NCBI GenBank assembly: GCA_910578385.1
Contig: CAJTQV010000012.1
Span: forward strand, 46,095 to 110,094
Source: an uncultured Muribaculaceae bacterium
Lineage (GTDB): Bacteria > Bacteroidota > Bacteroidia > Bacteroidales > Muribaculaceae
Direction of reading: 5' to 3'
DNA length: 64,000 bases
In this document: piece by piece, positions 26,048 through 33,810 of the stretch
How the letters are laid out: each line of letters starts with the position of its first letter
Numbering within the stretch: the first letter of the stretch is position 1
Notes under the pieces: generated by a model
What the model was told of the DNA's origin: nothing
The model's database searches: none
What the model saw: the letters and a program-made list of their open reading frames with translations, nothing else
Position numbers and translations under genes: made by a program

Positions 26048-26605
26048 TTATTTCGCTGATACTACCCGGTAGCCGCATTTTACTTTGCCGCGCTCCATGT
26101 TGTGGAGTTTGTTGCGTATCATCTGCTTGCGGATGGGGGAGATGTGGTCGGTATACACGGTGCCGAGAAGGTGGTCGAACTCATGCTGAATGACCCGCGA
26201 CATGAAGCCGGTGAATTCCTGCTCATGTTCCTCGAAATTCTCGTCGAGCCAGTTGAGCACGACATGCTCGTGGCGCTTCACGTTTTCCGACAGTCCGGGC
26301 AGTGAGAGACAACCCTCGGCGCGGCTTACGGGTTCTGCGTCCTCGATTACATCGAGTTGCGGGTTGATGAGCACCATCTTCGAGTTGGCGCATTCGGGGA
26401 AATCGTCGGCGAGTACCGTAGCATCGATCACGATGAGAGCGATTGACTTGCCGATCTGGGGAGCGGCGAGGCCGACGCCTTCGCTGTTATACATTGTCTC
26501 GAACATATCCTTGATGAGCTTCTGGAGCTCAGGATAGTCCTTGTCTATATCCTCGGCTTCCTTACGGAGCACCGGTGTCCCATAAAGGTATACAGGTAAA
26601 ATCAT
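26048..26605 (-). CDS. def: Peptide deformylase
   Basis: Removes the N-formyl group from new polypeptides. All three motifs are present: GVGLAAPQIG (43-52), EGCLSLPG (97-104, metal ligand Cys99) and QHEFDHLLG (140-148, metal ligands His141 and His145, catalytic Glu142). The length of 185 residues is normal. It is followed by ettA after a short low-complexity T/G-rich spacer (about 25990-26040). Confidence 0.97.
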   Translation of the reverse strand: MILPVYLYGTPVLRKEAEDIDKDYPELQKLIKDMFETMYNSEGVGLAAPQIGKSIALIVIDATVLADDFPECANSKMVLINPQLDVIEDAEPVSRAEGCLSLPGLSENVKRHEHVVLNWLDENFEEHEQEFTGFMSRVIQHEFDHLLGTVYTDHISPIRKQMIRNKLHNMERGKVKCGYRVVSAK

Positions 26606-26725
26606 TTATATCTTAGCTAAGTGTTTCAAGCCTGTTGATTCAAACAGTTTGACTCAACCCCGTTGACTCAAACCGCTCTCTTCAACAAGCATTTCCAATT
26701 ATTCCGCAAATTTACAAAAAAATAA

Positions 26726-26750
26726 TTGCCGGTGCAACCCGCACCGGCAA
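26726..26750 (-). terminator. Intrinsic terminator after the small membrane-protein operon
   Basis: A 10-bp perfect stem TTGCCGGTGC/GCACCGGCAA with a 5-nt loop. The minus strand continues ATTATTTTTTTG, a strong T tract. Confidence 0.85.
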
Positions 26751-26764
26751 CATATCTCATTCAT

Positions 26765-26872
26765 TTATTTGTTGGCATGACGTTTGGCATCTTTTCGGTC
26801 TTGAAGGTAGAAATACCCGCCGCCTACCAATGCGATTGCCGTGACCAATCCAAACATTATCATTGCTCCCAT
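26765..26872 (-). CDS. Small (35 aa) membrane protein
   Basis: A short ORF starting two bases after the stop of the DUF6722-like gene. It encodes one hydrophobic segment (MIMFGLVTAIALVGGGYF) and a basic tail (DRKDAKRHANK), giving a single-pass protein with a positively charged inner end. Tight spacing and the strong terminator just beyond its stop support a real second cistron. Its function is unknown. Confidence 0.6.
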   Translation of the reverse strand: MGAMIMFGLVTAIALVGGGYFYLQDRKDAKRHANK

Positions 26873-26874
26873 AA

Positions 26875-27084
26875 CTAATCTGTTTGAGGGTTATTATTCC
26901 GATTTCTATTTAATGGTCTGTCTGAAACCAGGAAAAGTCCGACCGTCAGTGTCGATAAAACAGCTATAGTACCTCCTATATACAATAACAGAGGCTCTAC
27001 CTCACCGAAGACCGATGAAAGTATAACGGCTGTTGCAATATACTTCGCAATATCCATTAACCATTTGCCGAATTCTTTTCTCAT
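26875..27084 (-). CDS. Small DUF6722-like membrane protein
   Basis: A 69-residue protein starting MRKEFGKWLMDIAKYIATAV, followed by a second hydrophobic stretch (LLLYIGGTIAVLSTLTVGLF) and a polar tail. Two membrane segments are predicted. The pattern matches small Bacteroidales proteins annotated DUF6722, of unknown function. The frame opens nine codons upstream at a TTG, but that codon overlaps the -7 box of a good promoter, so the ATG at 27084 is preferred. Confidence 0.75.
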   Translation of the reverse strand: MRKEFGKWLMDIAKYIATAVILSSVFGEVEPLLLYIGGTIAVLSTLTVGLFLVSDRPLNRNRNNNPQTD

Positions 27085-27108
27085 GTTTTTGACATTTTTT
27101 GAACTCCG

Positions 27109-27140
27109 CAAAGTTAATGGTTTTTATTTATATAACCAAA
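27109..27140 (-). promoter_or_regulatory. Promoter of the small membrane-protein operon
   Basis: The minus strand has TTTG (27137-27140), a 20-nt spacer and TAACTTTG (27109-27116), a full consensus match. The leader to the ATG at 27084 would be about 20 nt. Confidence 0.75.
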
Positions 27141-27193
27141 TACAAATCATTAATGTTCACATGAAAATGCACCTCTGAGGAATGGGTGATGTA

Positions 27194-27520
27194 TCAGCTG
27201 AAACAGTGGCGGCGGCAGGCGGTCAGGCAGCGTCCGCAGGCTGTGCAACGCGCCGGATCTATCCGTGCCCGGCGTGTCCAGAAACTTATTTTTTCGATTT
27301 CTATTGCTCCAGCATGACATTGCCGGGCACAGTTGCCGCAACCACGGCAGTTGTATGAATTGAATTCCGGAATGTTCTTGCTGTCATCCGGTTTTTCTGT
27401 CGTATTTGAGTTTTCAGTATCCATAACGTTTTCCTGTTCTGTAATCAGATTTTCCGGTGCAAGGCACGCGAAGGGTGCTGTGAGCCATGCGATGGCCCAC
27501 ATATGTGTCATTTCTAACAT
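27194..27520 (-). CDS. Small 4Fe-4S ferredoxin-like protein
   Basis: A 108-residue protein with two cysteine clusters near the C-terminus, CRGCGNCARQC and CTACGRCLTAC, each fitting Cys-x2-Cys-x2-Cys-x3-Cys for a [4Fe-4S] centre. Before them is a hydrophobic start (MWAIAWLTAPFACLA) and a polar linker, so it may be membrane-tethered. The ATG at 27520 is used because the longer frame runs into the sigma-factor gene. It starts 11 nt after the sigma stop and is the last gene of a three-gene operon. A redox role linked to the sigma regulon is inferred only. Confidence 0.75.
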   Translation of the reverse strand: MLEMTHMWAIAWLTAPFACLAPENLITEQENVMDTENSNTTEKPDDSKNIPEFNSYNCRGCGNCARQCHAGAIEIEKISFWTRRARIDPARCTACGRCLTACRRHCFS

Positions 27521-27531
27521 GTTCTGGTGAT

Positions 27532-28110
27532 TTAAAAATTCAAAAGGTCGTCGTAAAGTCCCTTCAGACGAAGCCGCAGATGTTTCACGGCATAGTGCTT
27601 GCGCGACAGCAATGTCGCTACCGGCACTCCTGTGGTCTCGGCTATATCTTTTACCGGAATTCCATCGAAAGTAGTGAGGCAAAATATTTCACTTTGCTCC
27701 TCGGGCAGTTCCGACAAGGCGTCTTCAAGCTCCTCCCACACCAGGTTGCGTATATATATGCGGTCGGGGTCGGCATAATCCGGATTGAAGAGCATCTCCG
27801 ACAGGTCATCTATACCTCGCTCCGGCATGTCTGGGCCGAATCCGGGGTAATTCTGCGTTCGGCGCTTACGCCAGAGATTGAGTACCGAGTTTCGTGCAAC
27901 TCTGTACAGCCACGCCGACATCCGCTCAATCCGGGTCTCAGCCCCTGTGGTACGCACAAGCTGCATGAAGACATCCTGCAGAAGGTCTTCCGCATCGTCG
28001 CTGTCGCTCACCATGCTACGCAAATATGATCGTATGCGTGGCGAATACTCCCGGTAAACCCCGCTTACGAAATCCCGGTTGGCTGTCGGTCCGGTTGCCT
28101 CACTCACCAT
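27532..28110 (-). CDS. ECF-type RNA polymerase sigma factor
   Basis: A 192-residue sigma-70 family protein with region 2 (about 15-85; YSPRIRSYLRSMV and AEDLLQDVFMQL, then WLYRVARNSVLNLWRKRR) and region 4 (about 125-185; LSELPEEQSEIFCLTTFDGI, then a helix-turn-helix KDIAETTGVPVATLLSRKH). An acidic linker of about 45 residues separates them. The ATG at 28110 overlaps the end of the upstream membrane-protein gene by 11 nt, indicating coupled translation. The regulon is unknown. Confidence 0.88.
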   Translation of the reverse strand: MVSEATGPTANRDFVSGVYREYSPRIRSYLRSMVSDSDDAEDLLQDVFMQLVRTTGAETRIERMSAWLYRVARNSVLNLWRKRRTQNYPGFGPDMPERGIDDLSEMLFNPDYADPDRIYIRNLVWEELEDALSELPEEQSEIFCLTTFDGIPVKDIAETTGVPVATLLSRKHYAVKHLRLRLKGLYDDLLNF

Positions 28111-28462
28111 CGGAATTGGTTTCTGCCATGCGGCGGTTGGATGTGAACCATTCATGTCGGCGGCGTATGAATTCCTTGCGCTCCTCGGCACTGAGGCTGT
28201 GCCAGTGACGGTGCGATCTGCCGCGTGGATCAAGTCCACATGCATGGAGTATTCCTCCAAGGCATACAAATCCGATTAAGAAGCCTCCGCTCATGAACTG
28301 ACCGAGCATGAACAGACCGAGGGCCTGCCAATATCCGATTACGCCCATCCCACAGAGAGAGGGGAGGAGCAGGTTCCAGAGAAGCATTATACCCCATGAA
28401 GCGATTGCGGGCAGCCCCACCCATACGGCCAACGCGGCCACTGTCTTGAAAAACCTTTTCAT
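28100..28462 (-). CDS. Membrane protein upstream of ECF sigma (candidate sensor or anti-sigma)
   Basis: A 120-residue protein with about three hydrophobic segments in residues 8-85 (VAALAVWVGLPAIASWGIML, ALGLFMLGQFMSGGFLIGFV). A basic cytoplasmic tail follows with HSLSAEERKEFIRRRHEW. It matches no anti-sigma domain I know, but position, coupled translation with the sigma gene and a short charged tail make a membrane-bound regulator plausible. It is the first gene of the operon. Confidence 0.6.
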   Translation of the reverse strand: MKRFFKTVAALAVWVGLPAIASWGIMLLWNLLLPSLCGMGVIGYWQALGLFMLGQFMSGGFLIGFVCLGGILHACGLDPRGRSHRHWHSLSAEERKEFIRRRHEWFTSNRRMAETNSDGE

Positions 28463-28610
28463 TATGAGTCGATGTTTTGTTGTTACACATCTTATGACAC
28501 GCCTCTGACCAAAATATTTTAGCTGTTCCCCGAAAAAATGTGCCCGAACGCCATAAGAAGCTCTGAAAAATGAAATATTTCAGATAATGCGGAAAAATTT
28601 CCGTAATTAT

Positions 28611-28642
28611 TTTTTCTATTCCGAATTTTATTATTAAGTTTG
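28611..28642 (+). promoter_or_regulatory. Promoter of the citrate lyase operon
   Basis: TTTT (28611-28614, one mismatch), a 20-nt spacer and TAAGTTTG (28635-28642) precede citD by 55 nt. It lies in the divergent region between citD and the membrane/sigma operon. Confidence 0.55.
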
Positions 28643-28697
28643 CGGTCACAACAGCAATACCACGAATAACTCTATAAAAACTTAAATCTGATTCACT

Positions 28698-28979
28698 ATG
28701 GAAATGAAAGTCGCCCAGGCGGGCACTCTCGAATCAGGCGATATTCTGGTCCGCATCACACCCTCGCAGGAGAGCGGTCTGGAAATCAACCTTGACAGCA
28801 CGGTCGCCTATCAGTTCGGCGCCCAGATCAAGAAGGTCATTGCCGACACGCTCGGCGAGCTCGGCGTGACCGGAGTCCGTGTCGATGCCACCGACAAAGG
28901 TGCGCTCGACTGCACGGTGAGAGCCCGTGTCACTGCGGCCGCAGTCCGCGCCACGGGTTGTGACGTATGGAAGGATTAA
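28698..28979 (+). CDS. citD: Citrate lyase acyl carrier protein (gamma)
   Basis: The 93-residue carrier subunit of citrate lyase, holding the 2'-(5''-phosphoribosyl)-3'-dephospho-CoA group as acetyl or citryl thioester. The N-terminal AGTLESGDI contains the attachment serine, Ser13 by family comparison. It is the first gene of citD-citE-citF-citX-citCG, and the next gene starts 50 nt on. Confidence 0.95.
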   Translation: MEMKVAQAGTLESGDILVRITPSQESGLEINLDSTVAYQFGAQIKKVIADTLGELGVTGVRVDATDKGALDCTVRARVTAAAVRATGCDVWKD

Positions 28980-29029
28980 GTTATCCTTGACCCTCCAAAC
29001 CGGCAGATTAACCTTAAATCAAACCAGAA

Positions 29030-29923
29030 ATGCAAAGACTCAGAAGAACAATGATGTTCGTGCCCGGCAACAACCCGGGTATGATGGCGGATGCACATAT
29101 CTATGGTCCCGATTCAATTATGCTCGACCTTGAGGACTCCGTCACAATGACTGAAAAAGATACTGCACGTCTCCTTGTCTATAATGCACTGAAGAGCGTC
29201 GATTACGGCGATACGGAGATGGTGGTCAGAATAAATCCGCTCAACACTCCTTATGGCAAGAAAGACATCGAGGCTGTCGTAAAGGCCGGCGTCCATGTTA
29301 TCCGTATGCCGAAGACCGAGACCGCCGAGGAGGTGATTGAGGTTGAACGCGAGATAGAGAAAGTGGAGCGTGAGCTCGGTTGCGTGGGACGCACAAAGAT
29401 CATGGCTGCTATCGAGAGCGCGCTCGGAGTGGTGAACGCTTACGCCATCGCTACCGCTTCTCCCCGCATGATGGGTATCGCCCTCGGTGCCGAAGATTAT
29501 TGCGCGAATCTCAAGACTCAGCGCACTCCGGGTGGTGATGAGCTCCGTCTTGCCCGCGAGACAATCGTGGTGGCTGCCCGCGCAGCCGGTATCGATGCTC
29601 TCGACACCGTTTACTCCAATCTTGATGACATGGAGACTTTTCGCAAGGAGGTCGAGTTCATCCATACTCTTGGCTTCGACGGCAAGTCGATTATCAATCC
29701 CCGTCAGATCGAGGTGGTCAACGAAGTTTTCGCCCCGACACAGAAGGCTATCGAGAAGGCACGCACCATCATCGCCGCAATCCGCGAGGCCGAGCGTAAA
29801 GGCTCGGGCGTAATCGCCGTCAACGGCAAGATGGTTGACCGTCCGGTCGTGATCCGCGCACAGCGCACCATCGACCTTGCAATCGCATCGGGTATCATTA
29901 AGAAAGAGGAGGAGAACGTATGA
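29030..29923 (+). CDS. citE: Citrate lyase beta subunit (citryl lyase)
   Basis: Splits citryl-ACP into oxaloacetate and acetyl-ACP. The 297-residue HpcH/HpaI-fold protein begins MQRLRRTMMFVPGNNPGM and contains DLEDSV, VRINPLNTPYG, and the Asp/Glu metal site region GIALGAEDYCANL. Its stop overlaps the citF start by 4 nt (ATGA). Confidence 0.97.
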   Translation: MQRLRRTMMFVPGNNPGMMADAHIYGPDSIMLDLEDSVTMTEKDTARLLVYNALKSVDYGDTEMVVRINPLNTPYGKKDIEAVVKAGVHVIRMPKTETAEEVIEVEREIEKVERELGCVGRTKIMAAIESALGVVNAYAIATASPRMMGIALGAEDYCANLKTQRTPGGDELRLARETIVVAARAAGIDALDTVYSNLDDMETFRKEVEFIHTLGFDGKSIINPRQIEVVNEVFAPTQKAIEKARTIIAAIREAERKGSGVIAVNGKMVDRPVVIRAQRTIDLAIASGIIKKEEENV

Positions 29924-31467
29924 GCACATTGAAAGAACGCGGTGCGCTCGTGGCCGAGGCTGCCCGCAAAATGGACAAACCCGTCTACGACGGTGATATA
30001 TTCAACAAGACTCCGGAGGCGCGCCGCGAACTCCAGAAGCAGAGTCCCAAACTCGCCACTCTTGAAGAGGCAATCCGTAAGAGCGGCCTTAAGGATGGTA
30101 TGACCATCTCGTTCCACCACCATTTCCGTGGTGGCGACAAGGTTGTCAACATGGTTGTCGCCAAGCTCGCAGAGATGGGCTTCAAGAACCTTCATCTCGC
30201 CGCTTCGAGTCTTTCTGATGTTCACGCCCCGCTCATCGAGCATATCGAGAACGGTGTCATCACAAAGATCTCTACATCCGGTCTGCGTGGCGAGCTCGCA
30301 CGCCGCATCTCCACCGGACTTATGGAGGAGCCGGTCGTGTTCCGCAGCCACGGCGGTCGCGGAAGCGCGATTGCCAACGGCGACCTCCACATCGATGTCG
30401 CATTCCTTGGAGCTTCTTCTTCTGACCCTCTCGGCAACGCGTGTGGTTACTCCCGCTCTCCGAATGCTAAGTCTATCTGCGGTTCTCTCGGATATGCTCT
30501 TCCCGACGCACAGTATGCCGACAAGGTTGTCATAATAACCGACGACCTCGTGGCTTATCCCAACACGCCCAACTCAATCTCCGAACGCGACGTTGATTTC
30601 GTTGTCGAGGTTGACTCGGTGGGTGACTCATCCAAAATTTCTTCCGGAGCTATCCGCGACACCAAGAATCCGCGTGATATCCTTCTCGCCCAGCAGGCCG
30701 CCAAGGTCATCATCAATTCCGGATATTTCAAGGATGGTTTCTCTATCCAGACCGGTTCAGGCGGTGCCTCGCTCGCTGCCGTGAAGTACCTGCGCGACTC
30801 AATGATTGAGAAGGGCATCAAGGCTTCGTATGCTCTTGGTGGCATTACCGCCCACATGGTGCGTCTGCATGAGGAGGGTCTGATTGACCGCCTTATCGAT
30901 GTGCAGTCGTTCGACAAGGTTGCCGCTGAATCGCTCATGCGCGACCAGGCCCACAAGGAGGTTTCTGCTTGCGAGTATGCCGCTGCCGACGAACCCGGTT
31001 CTGCCGTTCACTATCTCGATATAGTCATTCTGTCCGCTCTTGAGGCTGACGTGAACTTCAACGTCAACGTGCTTGTGGGCAGCGACGGAATTATCCGTGG
31101 TGCGATCGGCGGTCATCCCGATACTGCTGCCGACTCAGCCCTCTCGATTATTGTATGCCCGCTTCTGCGCGGCCGCATCCCCTGTATCGTCGACGAGGTG
31201 ACTACTCTTATCACTCCCGGAAAGACGGTCGATGTGATTGTCACGGAATATGGCATCGCTGTCAACCCGCTCCGTCCGGAGATTGCCGAGACGCTCCGTG
31301 CCGCCGGCCTGAATGTCGTTGACATTAACTGGCTCAAGGATAAGGCCAAGTCAATCATCGGAGACGCTGCTCCGCTGCCGTTCGGCGACAAGGTTGTCGG
31401 CGTGGTCATGAACCGCGACGGCTCGGTGATGGACGTGATCAAGAATATCGAGGATCCGGAACTCTGA
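29920..31467 (+). CDS. citF: Citrate lyase alpha subunit (acyl transferase)
   Basis: Exchanges acetyl for citryl on the carrier protein. The 515-residue length is normal. Diagnostic segments are TISFHHHFRGGDKVVN near residue 70, GGRGSAIANG, and the C-terminal CoA-transferase-like ITPGKTVDVIVTEYGIAVNP. It overlaps citE by 4 nt and is followed by citX after 13 nt. Confidence 0.97.
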   Translation: MSTLKERGALVAEAARKMDKPVYDGDIFNKTPEARRELQKQSPKLATLEEAIRKSGLKDGMTISFHHHFRGGDKVVNMVVAKLAEMGFKNLHLAASSLSDVHAPLIEHIENGVITKISTSGLRGELARRISTGLMEEPVVFRSHGGRGSAIANGDLHIDVAFLGASSSDPLGNACGYSRSPNAKSICGSLGYALPDAQYADKVVIITDDLVAYPNTPNSISERDVDFVVEVDSVGDSSKISSGAIRDTKNPRDILLAQQAAKVIINSGYFKDGFSIQTGSGGASLAAVKYLRDSMIEKGIKASYALGGITAHMVRLHEEGLIDRLIDVQSFDKVAAESLMRDQAHKEVSACEYAAADEPGSAVHYLDIVILSALEADVNFNVNVLVGSDGIIRGAIGGHPDTAADSALSIIVCPLLRGRIPCIVDEVTTLITPGKTVDVIVTEYGIAVNPLRPEIAETLRAAGLNVVDINWLKDKAKSIIGDAAPLPFGDKVVGVVMNRDGSVMDVIKNIEDPEL

Positions 31468-31480
31468 ACAGACTCAACGC

Positions 31481-31990
31481 ATGGCCGCAACGCTTGAAAT
31501 GATTCTCCGCTCGCGCGACGAGCGTCAGCGTCTGCAGCGGGAGCTGCTCGACCTCTATCCTGACCACGCACTGGTTGTAGCGACCGTGGTGGTGCCGGGT
31601 GCCGAGAAACGCACGGAAACTTCCCTGCGTATTGCCACGGCTATGGAGAGCGCGCTCGCTTCCGCTTACGACGGAATCATTGAGCGTTTTGACCGACGCG
31701 ATCTTGAAACAGGCTACGAGGCTTTCCTGCTCGTCAGTTGCGACGGGCAGGAGGCCAAACGCCGGGCTGTCGCTGCCGAGGAGGCTCATCCTCTCGGCCG
31801 TCTGTTTGACATAGATGTCATAGGGCGCGACGGTGTCCCGATGAGCCGCACGGCTTCGGGTGTGTCTTCAAGACGCTGTCTGATCTGCGGTAACGACGCG
31901 CGTGTCTGCATGAGATTACGGTCGCATAGTGTTGAAGAACTTACTGAACATATCCAAAGAATGACCGATGGATACTTTCGGGGCGTTTGA
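31481..31990 (+). CDS. citX: Apo-citrate lyase phosphoribosyl-dephospho-CoA transferase
   Basis: Transfers the prosthetic group onto CitD. The 169-residue protein shows LRSRDERQRLQRELL at the N-terminus and the characteristic C-terminal SRRCLICGNDARVC. The last 23 nt overlap the next gene, implying coupled translation. Confidence 0.9.
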   Translation: MAATLEMILRSRDERQRLQRELLDLYPDHALVVATVVVPGAEKRTETSLRIATAMESALASAYDGIIERFDRRDLETGYEAFLLVSCDGQEAKRRAVAAEEAHPLGRLFDIDVIGRDGVPMSRTASGVSSRRCLICGNDARVCMRLRSHSVEELTEHIQRMTDGYFRGV

Positions 31991-33734
31991 AATAAGGGAG
32001 ATACAGCTCGGAGTCAAGTCCCAGCGTGAGGTCTGGAGCCGCTTTCTCGCGGCCAACGGTCTGCGTGCTGAAAAGGTTGACTATTGTCTCGGGCTTTATG
32101 ATTCGTCCGACCGGCTTGTCGGCACGGCGAGTCTGCTCGGCAATATCATCAAGGAGGTTGCGCTTGATGAGTCTGCACGCGAGGGTTCTCTGGCCAACTC
32201 GCTTGTGTCGCGTCTCATGTCATACGCTTTCGAGCAGGGTCACCTTAATCTGATGGTGTTCACCAAACCCGAGTATCTGCGAACATTCCGGAGCCTCTCG
32301 TTCCACAAGATAGGGGAGACCCGCGATGTCGTGCTCCTTGAATCGGACTCTCACGGATTATCTTCATATGTGCATTATCTCGCATCTTTGCGCCGTCAGG
32401 GTCGCAATGGTGTGATTGTAATGAATGCCAATCCGATGACTCTCGGTCACCGCTGGCTCATAGAACATGCGGCGCAGGAGGTCGATAATCTCTATCTGAT
32501 TCCTGTAGCCGACAACGATGCCACCGAGTTCTCTTATCATGAGCGTGTCGATATTCTTCGCCGCGAGACATCATCTATTACCAATGTCACCGTGTGCGAC
32601 GGCAGTCCCTACACTATCAGTGCCTCGACTTTTCCGTCATATTTCCTGAAGGAGGTTTCATCGGCCACGGATACTCACATCGCGCTCGACCTCGATATAT
32701 TCGCACGTCATCTTGCTCCGGCTCTCGGCGTGGCGGTCCGCTTTGCCGGCTCCGAACCCACCGATGAGCTTACACGACGCTACAATGAGCGGATGCTCGA
32801 CATGTTGCCTGAGCGTGGAGTGGAGGTCAAGGTTTTTGACCGTCTGGAGCTTGGCGGTGGCCCCGTAAGCGCATCTTCTGTAAGGAGGCTCATGTCTGAG
32901 AGGTCCGGAGCTTCGGACATCCTCGACATAGTGACTTCTTCGGCTGTTCCTTATGTATTCGCGCATATGGCTGCCGATGCTCTCCGCGATGAATTGTCGC
33001 TTACTCCCAAGCCGGGTCTTGTGGATTCCCACGACAGTGGGGCCCACAGTGACATGGACTTCTATCTGATGTCACGGAGCATTGACGCTCTGGAGCCATG
33101 GTTTGTGAAGATTGCGGTCGCGGCTTACGAAGGCTCGGAGGTATCTGAGATTCGCGCTCTCGGCATTTTGGCTGAGAAGACCATGATGGAGGCAACCCGT
33201 GGAGTCAACACTCATCGCGGAGCATTGTTCTGTGTGGGTATAGCTCTGTCGGCTGCTTGCCGTCTCGCTGCGAAAGGGGAGATGTTGACTCCCGACGCTC
33301 TTTCTGAGGCCATAGTAACAGAGGCATGCTCATACAGTCAGCCCGGAAATACCCACGGTGCGACGGCTATACGCAAGTATGGCCGTGGAGGTGCCCTTGA
33401 CAATGCCAAGACCGGTTACTGTCAGCTCTTCTCTTCATGGCTGCCGTTTCTTCGGAATCTGCCATCGGGTGAGGAGCATTCGCGTCATCTCGCACTTCTT
33501 CACATCATGTCGGAACTCGACGATTCCAACATCCTGTACCGGTGTGGGCGCACTACAGCCGACGAGGTTAAGGAGATGGCAGCGGCTCTGAAGAATGAGG
33601 ATCTTCCGCCGAATCTTCTTACAGAACGGCTTGCGGAACTCAACCGTAAATTCATTGAACGGAATATATCGCCCGGTGGCGCGGCCGACATGTTGTCGCT
33701 GACACTTTTCGCCGACCGCCTGACGAGATCTTAA
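31968..33734 (+). CDS. CitC-CitG fusion: citrate lyase ligase plus triphosphoribosyl-dephospho-CoA synthase
   Basis: A 588-residue fusion of two citrate lyase maturation enzymes. Residues 1-~330 are CitC, the ligase that acetylates the carrier: an N-terminal acetyltransferase-like domain, then a nucleotidyltransferase core with NANPMTLGHRWL (153-164) and the C-terminal SASSVRRLM (301-309). Residues ~336-588 are CitG, which makes the prosthetic-group precursor from dephospho-CoA and ATP: TPKPGLVDSHDSGAHSDMD (346-364), GVNTHRGALF and SYSQPGNTHG. Known fusions usually join CitX to CitG; a CitC-CitG fusion is uncommon as far as I know. The start overlaps citX by 23 nt. Confidence 0.92.
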   Translation: MDTFGAFEIREIQLGVKSQREVWSRFLAANGLRAEKVDYCLGLYDSSDRLVGTASLLGNIIKEVALDESAREGSLANSLVSRLMSYAFEQGHLNLMVFTKPEYLRTFRSLSFHKIGETRDVVLLESDSHGLSSYVHYLASLRRQGRNGVIVMNANPMTLGHRWLIEHAAQEVDNLYLIPVADNDATEFSYHERVDILRRETSSITNVTVCDGSPYTISASTFPSYFLKEVSSATDTHIALDLDIFARHLAPALGVAVRFAGSEPTDELTRRYNERMLDMLPERGVEVKVFDRLELGGGPVSASSVRRLMSERSGASDILDIVTSSAVPYVFAHMAADALRDELSLTPKPGLVDSHDSGAHSDMDFYLMSRSIDALEPWFVKIAVAAYEGSEVSEIRALGILAEKTMMEATRGVNTHRGALFCVGIALSAACRLAAKGEMLTPDALSEAIVTEACSYSQPGNTHGATAIRKYGRGGALDNAKTGYCQLFSSWLPFLRNLPSGEEHSRHLALLHIMSELDDSNILYRCGRTTADEVKEMAAALKNEDLPPNLLTERLAELNRKFIERNISPGGAADMLSLTLFADRLTRS

Positions 33735-33810
33735 GAAACATCACAGGTCCTTGACCTGAAACAATACCTGAAACATAACAACAGATTTCAAACCTTAAAT
33801 ACCAAATATC

